A DNA stretch of 64,000 nt from Tetmemena sp. SeJ-2015 (lineage: Eukaryota > Ciliophora > Spirotrichea > Sporadotrichida > Oxytrichidae), in NCBI GenBank assembly GCA_027382625.1, contig JAJKFJ010020752.1, positions 186,001 through 250,000 of the forward strand, read 5' to 3'. Position numbers and translations under genes: made by a program. Positions within the stretch are counted from its first letter, which is position 1. Each line of letters opens with the position of its first letter. The notes under the pieces were generated by a model, which worked only from the letters and a program-made list of their open reading frames with translations, did not search any database and had not been told where the DNA came from. Below are positions 10,502 to 21,732 of this stretch, one piece after another.

Positions 10502-10510
10502 TTGTCCACA
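10502..10510 (+). promoter_or_regulatory. DnaA-box-like sequence
   Basis: TTGTCCACA differs from the E. coli DnaA box TTATCCACA at one base. nrd promoters of several bacteria carry DnaA boxes, which fits its position upstream of nrdJ, but a nine-base match by itself is weak. Confidence 0.3.
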
Positions 10511-10652
10511 GGGCTACCCACAAGATGTATGGCCACCCTGGTGTGGCCCGTTCCATCACGAAACCCGTTTAAGCAGGAAAATCTCCAGATGAACAAAAAA
10601 AGGGTTTGAACCTGCTCCCTTTTACGACAGTTTGACACGGCAGTCCGGCAAG

Positions 10653-10667
10653 ACACTAAATCTAGTG
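10653..10667. promoter_or_regulatory. NrdR-box-like palindrome upstream of nrdJ
   Basis: ACACTAAATCTAGTG has CACTA/TAGTG arms and follows the NrdR-box pattern of ACAC-A/T-rich-GTG. NrdR represses ribonucleotide reductase genes in response to dATP/ATP. Tandem boxes are usual, and I could not find a clear second one. Confidence 0.55.
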
Positions 10668-10836
10668 CGGATGGCGACAGCAACGAAACGTTCCCTGGCG
10701 CCCGTATCATCGGCGCCAAACCCCTGACCACAAAGCGTGGCCCGGGCAGGTCGTTTTGTCCCTTCGCCACTGACGGGTCGGGCAAGAAATCAACCGGCGC
10801 GCCGAATGGCGGCCTGAGCGGAAGGGACAAGGGGTC

Positions 10837-13800
10837 ATGAAGATCGAGCGCAAGTTCACCACCGAAGCAACCGGGGCCTATGGCGCCCTGGCCTTTTCGG
10901 TGACCACGTCGGAAATCCGCAACCCGGATGGCAAGACCGTGTTCAAGAATGACGCGGTGGAAGTGCCGGAAGGCTGGAGCCAGGTCGCCTCTGACGTGCT
11001 TGCGCAGAAATACTTCCGCAAGGGGGGGGTTCCAGCCATCCTGAAGAAAATGCGCGAAAAGGGCGTGCCGGCTTTCTGTGGCGCTCGGTCCCCGACGAGG
11101 ATGCGCTGGCAAAACTGCCTGTGGATCAGCGCTTTGTCGGCGAAACCTCGGCCAAGCAGGTCTTTGACCGTTTGGCGGGCGCTTGGGCCTATTGGGGCGT
11201 GAAAGGTGGCTATTTCACCACCGACGCCGATGCCCGCGCCTATTACGACGAAATGCGCTTCATGCTGGCCCGCCAGATGGCCGCGCCGAACTCGCCCCAG
11301 TGGTTCAACACCGGCCTGCATTGGGCCTACGGCATCGACGGCCCGGCGCAGGCCATTTCTATGTCGATTACAAGACCGGCGCTGACCAAATCGAAGCGCC
11401 TATGAACATCCGCAGCCGCACGCCTGCTTCATCCAGTCGGTCAAGGATGATCTGGTCGGCGATGGCGGGATCATGGACCTCTGGGTGCGCGAGGCGCGTC
11501 TGTTCAAATACGGTTCCGGCACCGGCACCAACTTTTCCTCGCTGCGGGGCGAGGGCGAAAAGCTGTCGGGCGGCGGCAAAAATCCGGATGGGGTTTCCGG
11601 TGGGGCCGTCGGCCGGGGCATCAAATGGGCGGCACCCCGCGTCGGGCTGCCAAATGGGACTGCAATGGATCACCCGGATACGAAAGTTCATCAACGGAAG
11701 GTCACGAGGAAAAAAAGGGGCCCGCTGGGGGGGTCCAAAGGGGAGAAAAAAACTGAAGAATTTTCCGGCATTCGCCTGGGATGGCTCGTGAGCCCGGATC
11801 CCCCAAGAACCCGCGCTGAAGGCGGGATCCGGGGCGCCAAGAAGGGAAGACCCCCACACTACACAACCGCGTGCTCAATATGCGGGGGCAGGGGTATGTT
11901 TGATCGAATTCCCCACCTATGACGTCGATTGGGACTCCGAGGCCTACATCACTGTCTCGGGCCAGAACTCGAACAACTCGGTCCGCGTGACCGACGCCTT
12001 CCTGACCGCCGTTCGCGAGGACCTGCCCTGGGAGCTGGTGCGCCGCACCGATGGCAAGATCGCCAAGACCGTGCAGGCCCGCGACCTGTGGCAGCAGATC
12101 GGCCACGCCGCATGGGCCTGCGCCGATCCGGGCATCCAGTTCCACGACACGGTCAATGCCTGGCACACCTGCCCCGAAGACGGGCCGATCCGCGGGTCGA
12201 ACCCCTGCTCGGAATACATGTTCCTTGACGACACGGCCTGCAACCTTGCGTCGATGAACCTGCTGACCTTTTTCAAGGACAACCGTTTCGACGCCGAGGC
12301 CTATATCCACGCCACCCGTCTTTGGACCGTGACGCTGGAAATTTCGGTGATGATGGCGCAGTTCCCGTCCAAGGAAATCGCCCAGCTGTCCTATGACTTC
12401 CGCACCCTCGGCCTTGGCTATGCCAATATCGGCGGTCTCTTGATGAACATGGGGCTGGGTTACGATTCGGTTCAGGGCCGGGCGCTCTGCGGCGCGCTGA
12501 CCGCAATCATGACCGGCGTGGCCTATGCCACTTCGGCTGAGATGGCGCAGGAGCTGGGCCCGTTCCCCGGCTATGCCCGCAATCGCGAGCATATGCTGCG
12601 GGTGATCCGCAACCACCGCGCCGCCGCCTGGGGCAAGACCGAAGGGTATGAGGCGCTGAACGTGAACCCGGTCGCGCTGGACCAGGTGAACTGCCCCGAC
12701 GAAACCCTTGTGGCGCTGTCGAAATCCATCTGGGACGAGGCGCTGGCCCTTGGCGAGAAATACGGCTACCGCAACGCCCAGACGACCGTGATTGCCCCCA
12801 CCGGCACCATCGGTCTTGTCATGGATTGCGACACCACCGGCATCCCCAGCCCGACTTCGCCTGGTGAGTTCAAGAAGCTGGCTGTGGCGGTTACTTTCAA
12901 GATCAATCAACCAATCCGTTCCGGCGTCTTTGGAAAAAGCTGGTTACCCCGCCTTCAGGTTTTCCGAAGATGTGGCTTATGCCGGGGGGCCACGCCTCGT
13001 GGCGCAGGCGCCGGGGGGATAACCACACCGCGCTGATCGGCCACGGCTTCGGCCCCGCGAGATTCGAGAAGGTCGAAGGCAGCCCTTCCGACCGCCTTCG
13101 ACATCCGCTTCGTGTTCAACCAGTGGACGCTGGGGCCGAGTTTCTGCACCGGAACCCTTGGCATCCGCCGAGAAGCTGAACGGGCCCGACCTTCATCTGC
13201 TGCGCCACCCTTTGGTTTTACCAAGCCCAGATCGAGCCGCCAAGACCATGTCTGCGGGACGATGACGCTGGAAGGCGCGCCCTTCCTGAAGCCGGAACAT
13301 TATTCGGTCTTCGATTGCGCCAACCCCTGCGGCAAGACGGGCAAGCGCTATCTGTCGGTCGACAGCCACATCTACATGATGGCTGCGGCGCAAAGCTTCA
13401 TCTCGGGCGCGATTTCCAAGACGATCAACATGCCGAACTCGGCCCGATCTCTGAAACCCTGGCGGCTTACGAGCTGTCCTGGTCGCTGGGATCAAGGCCA
13501 AGCGCTTACGCGACGGTCGAAACTGTCCACCGTGGCCCGCGTGTGAGGATGACGAAGAGGCCGAAGAAATCCTCGCCACCGGTCCGGCGCAGGAAAAGGC
13601 CCGGTATGCGAAAAGTCGTCGAAAAGGGGTATCTAAGGGGACATCGTCGCACGCGAAAAGCTCCGACGGGGCAAGGGCTTTTAAAAGGGCATCGTCGGGG
13701 CACAAGGTCTATCTGGGGACCGGGAAATTTCGGGGGGCCGCTGGCGAGATCTTCATCACATGCACAAGGAAGGCGCTGGCTTCCGCGCGATGATGAACAA

Positions 13801-14404
13801 CTTTGCCATCGCTCCCCTCGGCTCATAGGGTCCGCTGGGGAATTGTCGAGGCCTTCACCTTCACCCGTTTTGAACCCCGGGCATGGTGCAGGGCAATGAC
13901 AGCAGCAAGAACGCGACCTCGATCCTTGACTACATCTTCCGCGAACTGGCGATCAGCTATCTGGACCGCACCGACCTTGCGCATGTCGGCCCAAGGGCCC
14001 TGCCCTTTTACGACCTCGGTGCGGCGAGAGGAAGGCAAGGAATGTCGGGAAGTCAGCGAGGCGGGGCACCAAATGTCGAGTGTGAAGTCGATTCCTCGAC
14101 CCCGGGATCTGCGCAAAAGCCTGCCGCAGGGCTGATGGTGTCAAGGGGTGGAATCGCGGATGGGGGACCGGCGCTGGCCACCGGCACCGATGCCCCCCAG
14201 GCGGAATGTTTGTGCCCGGAAAAAGCCGCAGTGTGGCCCTTTCGGGCGGGCAGTCTCGCGTTTTGGCCGCAATGCCGGGGGCGGGCCCCAAAATGCGGGT
14301 TTTTTACCGGGGACAGCTGCTCGGATTGCGGCAATTACACTTTGGTCCGCAACGGCACCTGCATGAAGTGCAACACCTGCGGCTCGACCACCGGGTGCAG
14401 CTGA
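10837..14404 (+). CDS. nrdJ: Class II (adenosylcobalamin-dependent) ribonucleotide reductase, many frameshifts
   Basis: NrdJ reduces ribonucleotides to deoxyribonucleotides with a B12-generated thiyl radical, independent of oxygen. Clear blocks are [16 protein letters not shown] at the start, [113 protein letters not shown] and the C-terminal cysteine-rich tail [22 protein letters not shown]. Total length (about 1189 codons) is normal, so little is missing. The frame breaks near 11085, 11360-11470, 11600-11900, 12890-13110, 13440-13880 and 14020-14330; in 11690-11880 the bases drift toward runs of G and A, yet the expected codons are still traceable. I read this as poor consensus, not decay. 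A MacA-type gene follows a terminator. Confidence 0.88.
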
Positions 14405-14421
14405 TCAGATCCAGTCTATGC

Positions 14422-14459
14422 AAAGGGGGCGGCAGGAGCGATCTTGCCGCCCTTTTCGT
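14422..14459 (+). terminator. Rho-independent terminator after nrdJ
   Basis: GGGCGGCA and TGCCGCCC pair around a ten-base loop, with AAA before and TTTTCGTT after. It starts 18 bases after the nrdJ stop. Confidence 0.75.
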
Positions 14460-14668
14460 TCCCCCTTCATCTTGGCCCAGTTATCCCGCAGGGGTCCGGG
14501 GGTATGAAACGCGCGGCGGCCTGCCAATGGCACTGCGCAGGCATGGAAATCCCCACCCGCGCGGGCCGCTTCTGATTTCCCGTCTGGTCCTGCCGCCTAT
14601 AGTCCGCCTTGCGCCGACGAAGCGCCGCCTTTGCGGGAACGCTGGCCCTTTGACCGGAAAGACCACCC

Positions 14669-15929
14669 GTGACGAAACCACCTGCCTTCGGGCCGCCGCG
14701 GCCAAGCGCCCGACCTTGCCGCCTGGGCAAGATCAAGAACCGCCGTCCGGACCGGCTGGCTGTGGCTGACCTGATCGCGGGCTGTGGCGCGGGGGCGGGT
14801 ATTTTTCCAGCGAAACCACGGCTCCCGTCCGTTATGACACGGCCAGCGTCGAAAAAGGCGCGCTGACGGTGACGGTCGTCGCCACCGGCACGGTGCAGCC
14901 GACGACCCAGGTCGATATTTCCTCGGAACTGTCCGGCACGCTTCTGTCGGTCGATGTCGATTTCAACGATGAGGTGACCGAAGGCCAGGTTCTGGCCAGG
15001 CTCGATGACACCAAGCTCAAGGCCCAGGTGTCGAATGCCGAAGCGCAATTGATCGCGGCGCGGGCAAAGCTCGCCTCGGCCCAAGCGACCGTCAGCGAAA
15101 CGGCGGATGCATTGGAAAGCGCCTCGGCGCTGGGGCAAGCGCGGGTTGTCGACCGCAGTGTCATTATCTCGGCCAAGGCGGCGCAGACCGGGCCCCTGGC
15201 GGCGGTGGACTCGGGCCCCGGCCGATGTGACCCTGGCCGAGGCCAATCTCGCGCTGCAAAAGGCCGATCTGGAAAAGGCCGAGATCCGCTCTCCCATCAA
15301 GGGGATCGTGCTGAACCGCGCGGCGGAAAAGGGCCAGATCGTCGCCGCCACGCTGAATGCGCCGGTCCTCTTCACCTTGGCCGAAGACCTTGCCCGGATG
15401 GACCTTCAGGTCTCGGTCGACGAGGCCGATATCGGCCGCGTCGCCGTTGGTCAGAAGGCCACCTTCACCGTCGATGCCTATCCGGGCCAGAGGTTCGAGG
15501 CGGTGATCACCAGCCTGCGCTATGCGCCGGATGATACCGAGGGCGTGGTGACCTATACCGCCGTTCTCAGCGTGGCGAATGACAGGCTGCTTCTCCGCCC
15601 CGGCATGACCGCGACGGCAACGATCACCGTGGCGGAACAAGGCGACGTGCTGCTGGTCCCCACCGCCGCGCTGCGCTATGCGCCCCCGGCGACCGAAAGC
15701 GCCAGCCGGTCAGGCAGCGGGCTTCTGGGCTATATCCTGCCGGCGCGGCCGTCGCAGGGCGGCAATCGCGGGCGCGGCGAATGGCTCGGGTCTCTATGTG
15801 CTGAAAGGCGGCGTGCCGATGCGGGTCAAGGTCACCCCCGGCGCGACCGATGGCAGCAAGATCGCCGTGTCCTCGGACGAGCTGTCCGAAGGCGATGAAG
15901 TCATCCTGTCGCAAAGCACGGGCGGCTAG
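14669..15929 (+). CDS. MacA-type periplasmic adaptor (HlyD family), frame broken
   Basis: The membrane-fusion protein of an ABC-type exporter, linking an inner-membrane MacB-like permease with an outer-membrane channel. A GTG start at 14669 precedes an N-terminal basic/hydrophobic anchor. Then come the MacA core VVATGTVQPTTQVDISSELSGTLLSVDVDFND, the lipoyl half EGQVLARLDDTKL, a coiled-coil region rich in Ala/Glu, and EIRSPIKGIVLNRAAEKGQIVAA. The C-terminal barrel LRPGMTATATITV is followed by GDEVILSQSTGG. Frame changes lie near 14770-14860, 15200 and 15780. It ends three bases before the ATPase gene. No outer-membrane channel gene is adjacent. Confidence 0.82.
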
Positions 15930-15932
15930 GCG

Positions 15933-16632
15933 ATGGATGCGCCGCTGATCGAGTTCCGCGCCGTCTCGCGGCTTTACGGCGAGGGCGAGGCGCTGGTGCG
16001 CGCGCTCGACGCGGTGATCTGGTGATCCGCAGGGCGAGTTCGTTGGCGATCATGGGCCCATCCGGTTCAGGCAAGTCGACGGCGATGAACCTCATCGCTG
16101 TCTCGACCGGCCAAGCGCGGGCGACTATCTGTTCGAGGGCGTGCCGGTGCAGGGGCTTGCCGCCGATGCGCTGGCGCTGCTGCGGCGGCATTATCTGGGC
16201 TTCGTCTTTCAGGGCTTCAACCTGCTGCGCGCACTTCGCGCAGGAGAATGTGGAACTGCCGCTGATCTACAAGGGATGCCAGCGGCAGAGCGCAGCGCAA
16301 GGGCGCGGCAGCGCTGGCGCAGGTCGGTCTACAAGGGCGCGAGCATCACCAGCCCTCGCAGCTTTCGGGCGGGCAACAGCAGCGTGTCGCCATCGCGCGG
16401 CGCTGGCGGGCGATCCGATGTGATCCTGGCCGATGAACCCACCGGCAATCTCGACAGCCAGCGCAGCCATGAGATTCTGACCCTGCTGCAAGAACTGAAC
16501 CGCCGCCAGGGCATCACCATCGTCATGGTCACGCATGAAGAGGACATCGCCGCCTATGCGCGGCGGCTGGTCGTGTTCACCGATGGCAGGATCGTCAGCG
16601 ACACGCCGACGGCTCAGGAGGGCGCGGCATGA
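15933..16632 (+). CDS. MacB-type ABC exporter ATPase (frame broken)
   Basis: The nucleotide-binding subunit of a MacB/LolD-class exporter. Walker A is GPSGSGKST, the Q loop VFQGFNLL is visible, and the signature region and Walker B are followed by [20 protein letters not shown] and the H loop VTHEED. Length is about 233 residues after correction. Frame changes occur near 16020, 16100, 16240, 16320 and 16400, all in G/C-rich runs, and the signature motif falls on one of them. The stop overlaps the permease start as ATGA, showing tight coupling. Unlike E. coli MacB, ATPase and permease are separate chains. Confidence 0.85.
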
Positions 16633-17811
16633 TCCTGGAAGCGGTGCGTCTGGCCCTGCGGTCAATCTTCCGCAACAAGCTGCGCTCCTTTCTGACCGTG
16701 CTGGGCGTGGTGATCGGCGTTGCCGCCGTGATCGCGATGGTCACGGTCGGGCAGGGGTCATCGGCCCAGGTCTCGGCCAGCGTCGAAAGCCTGGGCTCCG
16801 ACATCGTGTGCTGCGGCCCGGCCAGCGCGGCTTTGGCCCGCCGTCGGGCGCACGCCGACCCGGCGCTTTACCCTGCGCGACGCCCGATGCCGTGGCGACG
16901 CTGCCCGTCGCGCGGCGGTGGCGCCGATTTCCACCGCCTCGGCACGGTGGTCTTTGGCAATGCCAATACACGACCTCGATCACCGGCTCGACCGAAGCCT
17001 GGCGGAAGTGTCGAACTGGTCCTTTGCGGCGGGCGCAATTTCAGCGCCTCCGAGGTCCGCGCGGGGGCGGCGGTCTGCCTGATCGGGCAGACGGTGCGGG
17101 CGAATCTGTTCGGGGCGGGCGATCCGGTTGGCCACAGATCCGGGTCAAGCAGATTTCCTGCGAGGTGGTCGGGCTTCTGGAGTCCAAGGGCGCGGGCAGT
17201 TTCGGGCAGGATCAGGACGATCTGGTGGTCATGCCGGTGCGGCTGGTGCAGCGGCGGCTGAACGGGGACGAGGATGTGAACTCGATCCAGATCGCGCTGC
17301 AAAAGGGCGGCGACACGGCGGCGGCGATCCTTCAGATCCAGGACCTGATGCGCGAGCGGCGCAAGATAGGGCTGGGCGAGGCCGAGACTTCTCGGTCACC
17401 GACATGAAGGAAAGTGGCCTCGATGCTGAACTCGGTCAATTCGGTGCTGTCGGGGATGCTGTCCTCGGTCGCGGCGGTCAGCCTGCTGGTGGGCGGGATC
17501 GGGATCATGAACATCATGCTGGTTTCGGTGACCGAACGGACGCGCGAGATCGGCATAAGACTGGCGATCGGGGCGACGGCGCAGGTGCTGACGCCAATTC
17601 TGGTCGAGGCGGTGGTCCTGTCGCTGCTGGCGCGTGTGGGGTCGTGTCGGGCTGGCCTGGCTTGGGGCGCGGGCGGTCATGTGCCCTCCTTCACCCGGAC
17701 CTGGTCGTGGCCATGGCCTTCGCCTTCTCGGCGGTGGTGGGCGTGGTTTTCGGATACTTCCCGCCGGCGCGCGGCGCGGCTGGACCCGATCGAGGCCTGC
17801 GCCACCAGTGA
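16629..17811 (+). CDS. MacB-type ABC exporter permease (frame broken)
   Basis: The permease has the MacB/FtsX topology. The first helix is in [26 protein letters not shown], a large periplasmic domain follows, and the C-terminal helices include [38 protein letters not shown]. Corrected C-terminus is LDPIEALRHQ at 17811. Frame changes occur near 16830, 16990, 17130, 17390, 17640-17700 and 17795. With the preceding two genes it forms a tripartite export system, probably for a peptide, lipid or macrolide-like compound; the substrate cannot be read from sequence. Confidence 0.82.
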
Positions 17812-17891
17812 TGTCCCACGCGGGGACAGGGCTTTGATCAAGTGATTTCAAAGGGTTGACCTTGCAGAATTAACCTTTGGCAAGGTTTGCC

Positions 17892-18888
17892 TCAGCCGTT
17901 GAACCGCAGACGCAGGCATGCGATAGCCCGGCTCGGTCAGGCCCTTGGGCGCTTTCGGAAAGGGTGCGGCACCCTGCACGGCCCGCACCGCCGCGCGATC
18001 CAGCGCGGCTGAGCCGGAGGATGCGGTGACGGTGACGCCAAGCAGCGCGCCCGAAGGGGCGACGGTCAGTTGCAGTTTCACCGTGCCCGAAGCGCCGCCG
18101 CCCTCGGACGGGTAGGTTTGCCGCCGCTCGACCCGCGCCTGAACCTTGGCGCCCCAGGTCGCCTTCAGATCGGCGATCTCGGATTTCGACAGACCGGCCC
18201 CGGCGCTGCCACCCTGTCCGGCGCTTGTCCCCTTGCCCGTGCCCGACGCTTGGCGGCGGGCGGGCGGGCGCGGGGGCGGCGGCGCTTTCGCCGGTTTCCG
18301 GCAGGTTTCTTCGCGGGTTCTTTGGTCTTCGGTGCGGGAACGGGCCCGGCCTCGGCTTTGGCGTGACGGCGCCTTTCGACGGGCGCGGGGGGCGGCAGGT
18401 CGCCGACCGGCGGGTTCGGGATCCAGCAGGCGATACGGGGCGGCAGGCCGTCCGCCGGGGGTGCGGGCTGTGACGGCGAGGTGAGCTGGGGGCGAGGTCT
18501 TCCGCCATGGCCGGGGCCAGCGCTTGCAGATCAAGGACCGGGGCGTGTGGTGGCGTCGCGGGCAGAAGGTCGGCCTGGCTCACGATCTCGACCGTCATGG
18601 CGGTGGCGGCAGGCAGGCTGTGCAGCGCATGGCCTCTTCGCCCGCGAGCCGAGACCGAGAAGGTGCCGCAATGGCCAGGGCCCAGCGCGCTGGCATGAGC
18701 AGCCCGACGAGGCCAGTGCCGCCCAGGCCGGCGCGGCGGCGGGTCCGGGTTTCGGTGCGGATTGCGGGATCGGGCCGGGCAGGGCGGCAAGGGGGGCAGC
18801 GTGCGGGCGGGACAGGGCGCAACCGCGCAGGGGCCGGGGCGGGCGGAACGATCCGCCCGGAAATGCCCTTTGCCCAAGTCTGGCTCAT
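17892..18888 (-). CDS. tonB: TonB-family energy transducer (start uncertain, frame broken)
   Basis: TonB couples the ExbBD proton-driven motor to outer-membrane receptors. A hydrophobic stretch near GLVGLLMPARWALAIA, a long Pro/Ala/Lys-rich spacer and the C-terminal TonB domain are seen: KATWGAKVQARVERRQTYPSEG, GTVKLQLTVAPSGALLGVTVTASSGSAALDRAAVRAVQGAAPFPKAP. With one frame correction near 17925 the end becomes CLRLRFNG at 17892, the normal TonB finish. The N-terminal start is unclear: an ATG at 18888 gives an unusual extension, and the true start may be near 18700. It lies 52 bases downstream of the sitD-like gene on the same strand, suggesting a metal-uptake role. No exbBD lie in the window. 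Confidence 0.75.
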
Positions 18889-18940
18889 CCGCCTTGCCCC
18901 CGCGATACCGCCCCGTGCCTGCGCTGCCGGGCGACGCTTG

Positions 18941-20114
18941 TCAAGCGGCGGGCGGGGCGGGTTGCGGCTGATCTTGCGGTCTGGGCGGGATCAGCGGGGC
19001 GACAGAGGCGACCGTCTCGCGCCCGAGGGCGGCACCCATCTCGGTCAGGACCAGCATTGCGCCTCGCGCCGGACCAGCCCGTCATCCAAGGCGCGCAGCA
19101 CCACGTTGCGGATCTGGCGGCGCGGCCAGCGCAGATGGCTTTCCAGCGCGGTGATGGCGTTTTCCTCGTCGACCCGCGGCCCCCCGGCATGGCTGTGCAG
19201 ATGGGTCACCAGCGTGCGGCAGGCAAAGGCAAGGCGGTCATTGCGGCGACGCAGCAGCGTGGCGATCACGCCCTTGCCGGGGGCCGCCACCAGCGCCAGC
19301 GCGAAGAAGGCCCCGGTCATCAGCGCCATCGTGCCGCCGATCGACACATCCAGCGCCAGCGCCGCCTGCTGGCCCGCAAGCGCCGACGCCATGCCGATCA
19401 GCGCGGCGAGCGTGACCATGACCGCAAGGCTTTGGGTCAGAAGATAGGCGGTGGCGGGCGGGACGATAACGAAAGCGACAAACAGGATCGCGCCCACCGC
19501 ATCGAAGGCGGCCACGGCGGTGGCCGAGGTCAGGGCGAAAAGGCCGCCCAGCACGAGACCGGGGCGCAGGCCCTGCAAGGCGGCGAAATCCGGGTCGAAA
19601 ACCGCAAGTTTCAGCGGCTTCCAGAACAGCAGGACGAAGGCCAGGTTCAATCAGCGAAGACCGTCAGGCTGATGACGGCATTTGGAATGTCCATCCCCGG
19701 CGATCGGGGTCGTGTCAAGCCGACAAAGGGCGATCTCGCCAGAAGCACGGTATCGGTATCAAGATGGATGTCACGGGCGTAAAGGTTGATGATCAGCACC
19801 CCGCGGCAAAAAGCGTGGGGAAGACAAGTCCATGGCCGCATCATTGTCAGACGGCGGGTGCGGGTCAGCGCCTCGATCAGCAGCACGGTCAGAAGGCCCG
19901 CCGCAGCCGCCCCGGCGATCTGGATCGGTCCGGAGATATAGCCGGTCGCCAGCCAGGTCAGCGCGATGCCGAAGACGATGGCATGGCTGATCGCATCGGT
20001 CATCAAGGACGAGCCGCGCAGCACAAGAAAGCAGCCGGGCAGCGCGGCGGCCAGCGCGACCAGAAGCCCGGTCAGCAGGATCATCGCATCCGGGTTGGCG
20101 AAGAAGGCGGTCAT
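18941..20114 (-). CDS. sitD: Manganese/iron ABC permease with C-terminal winged-helix-like extension (SitD/MntD type)
   Basis: The second permease of an ABC-3 metal importer. MTAFFANPDAMILLTGLLVALAAALPGCFLVLRGSSLMTDAISHAIVFGIAL is the classic ABC-3 N-terminus, and FDAVGAILFVAFVIVPPATAYLLT the conserved core. After the last helix, about 100 residues remain, including VDEENAITALESHLRWPRRQIRNVVLRALDDGLVRREA. This resembles the DtxR/MntR-like helix-turn-helix tail known in longer members of the family. The start at 20114 overlaps the sitC stop as ATGA. Frame changes near 19800-19850, 19645 and 19060 were bridged; the corrected tail ends QDQPQPAPPAA at 18941. Confidence 0.82.
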
Positions 20115-20945
20115 GCGCGCCTCCGGGACCAGGCCGCGGCCCGCGGGGCGAAGAGGATCGACAGCAAGACCAGCCCCGCCGCGACCAGCACGATCACCGG
20201 GCCGGTGGCCAGGCCGCGCGCGGTCGAGGACAGAAGCGCCCCTTTGAAACGCCCGCCCCCGCGCCCAGAAGGGCGGAAAGGAGGACCATGGGCAAAAAGC
20301 CCCTCGACCCATTGCCGGGCGGCGACGGAGGGGCGATCAGAAGCGCGACCATCAGGACGACGCCGACCACCTGAAGCCCCGCGACGATGGCGATGGCCCG
20401 GTCACGGCGGCCAGAAGGCTTTCCATCGCGGCAACCGGGCGGCCGAGGCGCGCGGGCATAATCACGGTCGAAAGCGCGAAGTTTGAGGTCCTTCCAGAAG
20501 GTTGCAGGATCAGCAGCACCAGCGCGGAAAGGCGGAAAGCAGCGTCACGTCCGAGGCCAGCATAGCGGCGGCCTGCCCGAAGAGGAAACTCGACACCCCG
20601 GCCTGCGCCGCGCCCCCCGAATGCTGGATATGGCTGAGAAGGACGACGCCGAGCGCGAAGAAGGTCGACAGGATGATTCCCATGGCGGCATCGGGCTTGA
20701 TGCGGGTGAAGCGCAGGATGAGCTGGATCAGCCCGGCGGCGATCAGGCCCGCGATCAGGGCGCCAGTCAGCAGGGCAGGCAGGCTGCGTTCCTGCGCCAC
20801 GAGAAAGCCGATGCAGATGCCGGGCAGGGCGGCGTGGGACAAGACATCCCCCCTCAGGCTTGCTGCGCGGACGCAAAGGGCCAAGCGCGCCCGCCAGCGC
20901 GCCCAGAAGCGCCGTGCCAAGCGCGACGGTCAGAAGCGGGCTCAT
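20111..20945 (-). CDS. sitC: Manganese/iron ABC transporter permease (SitC/MntC type), frame broken
   Basis: The first ABC-3 permease of the importer, with about eight membrane segments. [22 protein letters not shown] begins it; SLRGDVLSHAALPGICIGFLVA is the family hallmark, and GIILSTFFALGVVLLSHIQ and SSFLFGQAAAMLASDV are conserved. The ATG at 20945 with GAGGG seven bases before it was preferred over the one at 20951. Frame changes lie near 20880, 20540 and 20250-20420. It overlaps sitD by four bases and probably sitB in the same way. Confidence 0.82.
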
Positions 20946-21730
20946 CGCCATGCCCTCATGGCCCAGGCCGTGATCGGCCGGGTCAAGCACCCCCAGTTGC
21001 CCGCCATAGGCGGGGCGCAGATTGTCGCGCGTGTTAGGTGGTGGCGACCGGGCCCTGCGCCACGACGCGGCGGTTTGAGCATGATCAGCCAGTCGAACCA
21101 GGTTTGACAGTGGAAAGATCATGATGGACGACCACGACGGTCTTCCCCTGGTCGCGAGGCGCTGAAGGATCGCGATGATCGCCGCCTCGGTCGTTGGCAT
21201 CGACCCCGGCCATCGGCTCGTCCAGGAAGTAAAGGTCGGCCTCCTGCACCAGGGCGCGGGCAATGAAGACGCGCTGCTGCTGGCCGCCCGACAATTGGCC
21301 GTTTTGGGCGGTCGGCATAGTCGAGCATGCCGAGGTCGGCCAGCGCCTTGAGCGCTTTTTCCCGCTGGGCCCCGGGCGGGGCGGCGGAACAGGCCCAGGC
21401 GGCCGTAAAGCCCCATGTGACGACGTCGATCACGGTGGTGGGGAAATCCCAGTCAACGGTCGAGCGTTGCGGAACATAGCCGACGCGCGCCCGCGCCTGG
21501 GCCAGGGGTTGGCCGAAAAAGCGGATATGGCCAGCAGCGGGGCGGAAAAGGCGAGGCAGGATTTCAGGAAGTGCTTTTGCCCGAGCCGTTCGGGCCGACG
21601 ATGGCGGCCATCACGCCGGGGGGAATGTCGATATCGGCATCCAGCAGCACCGGCGCGCCGCCATAGCCGACGGTCAGATCCTCGACATGCAGGGCGAGGT
21701 GGGGTTCGTGCAGGGGGTCGGGGTGGTCAT
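20942..21730 (-). CDS. sitB: Manganese/iron ABC transporter ATPase (SitB/MntB type), frame broken
   Basis: The ATP-binding subunit of the metal importer. [40 protein letters not shown] carries Walker A; the signature [32 protein letters not shown] includes Walker [14 protein letters not shown] is the usual C-terminus. The ATG at 21730 lies just after the sitA stop. Frame changes near 21565, 21480, 21400, 21310 and 21180 were bridged. The exact stop depends on one indel; a TGA overlapping the sitC start at 20942 is most likely. Confidence 0.8.
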
Positions 21731-21732
21731 GC

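Larger units (their letters stand above)
10490..10836. other. Intergenic region upstream of nrdJ
   Basis: These 347 bases hold no convincing gene. They contain the DnaA-box-like TTGTCCACA at 10502 and the NrdR-box-like palindrome at 10653, both fitting control of a ribonucleotide reductase. A GCCACTG at about 10766 recalls part of a cobalamin riboswitch, but the other conserved blocks of that element were not found. Confidence 0.5.

Noticed and set aside
10740..10836. Cobalamin riboswitch upstream of nrdJ
   Set aside because: Only a GCCACTG-like block is present; the other conserved B12-element blocks, including the AGCCAGGAGACCTGCC-type segment, could not be found, and a B12-dependent enzyme would not be expected to be shut off by B12.
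14504..14575. Short frame MKRAAACQWHCAGMEIPTRAGRF after the nrdJ terminator
   Set aside because: It has 23 codons, a poor ribosome site and no pattern of its own; chance is likely in this G/C-rich stretch.
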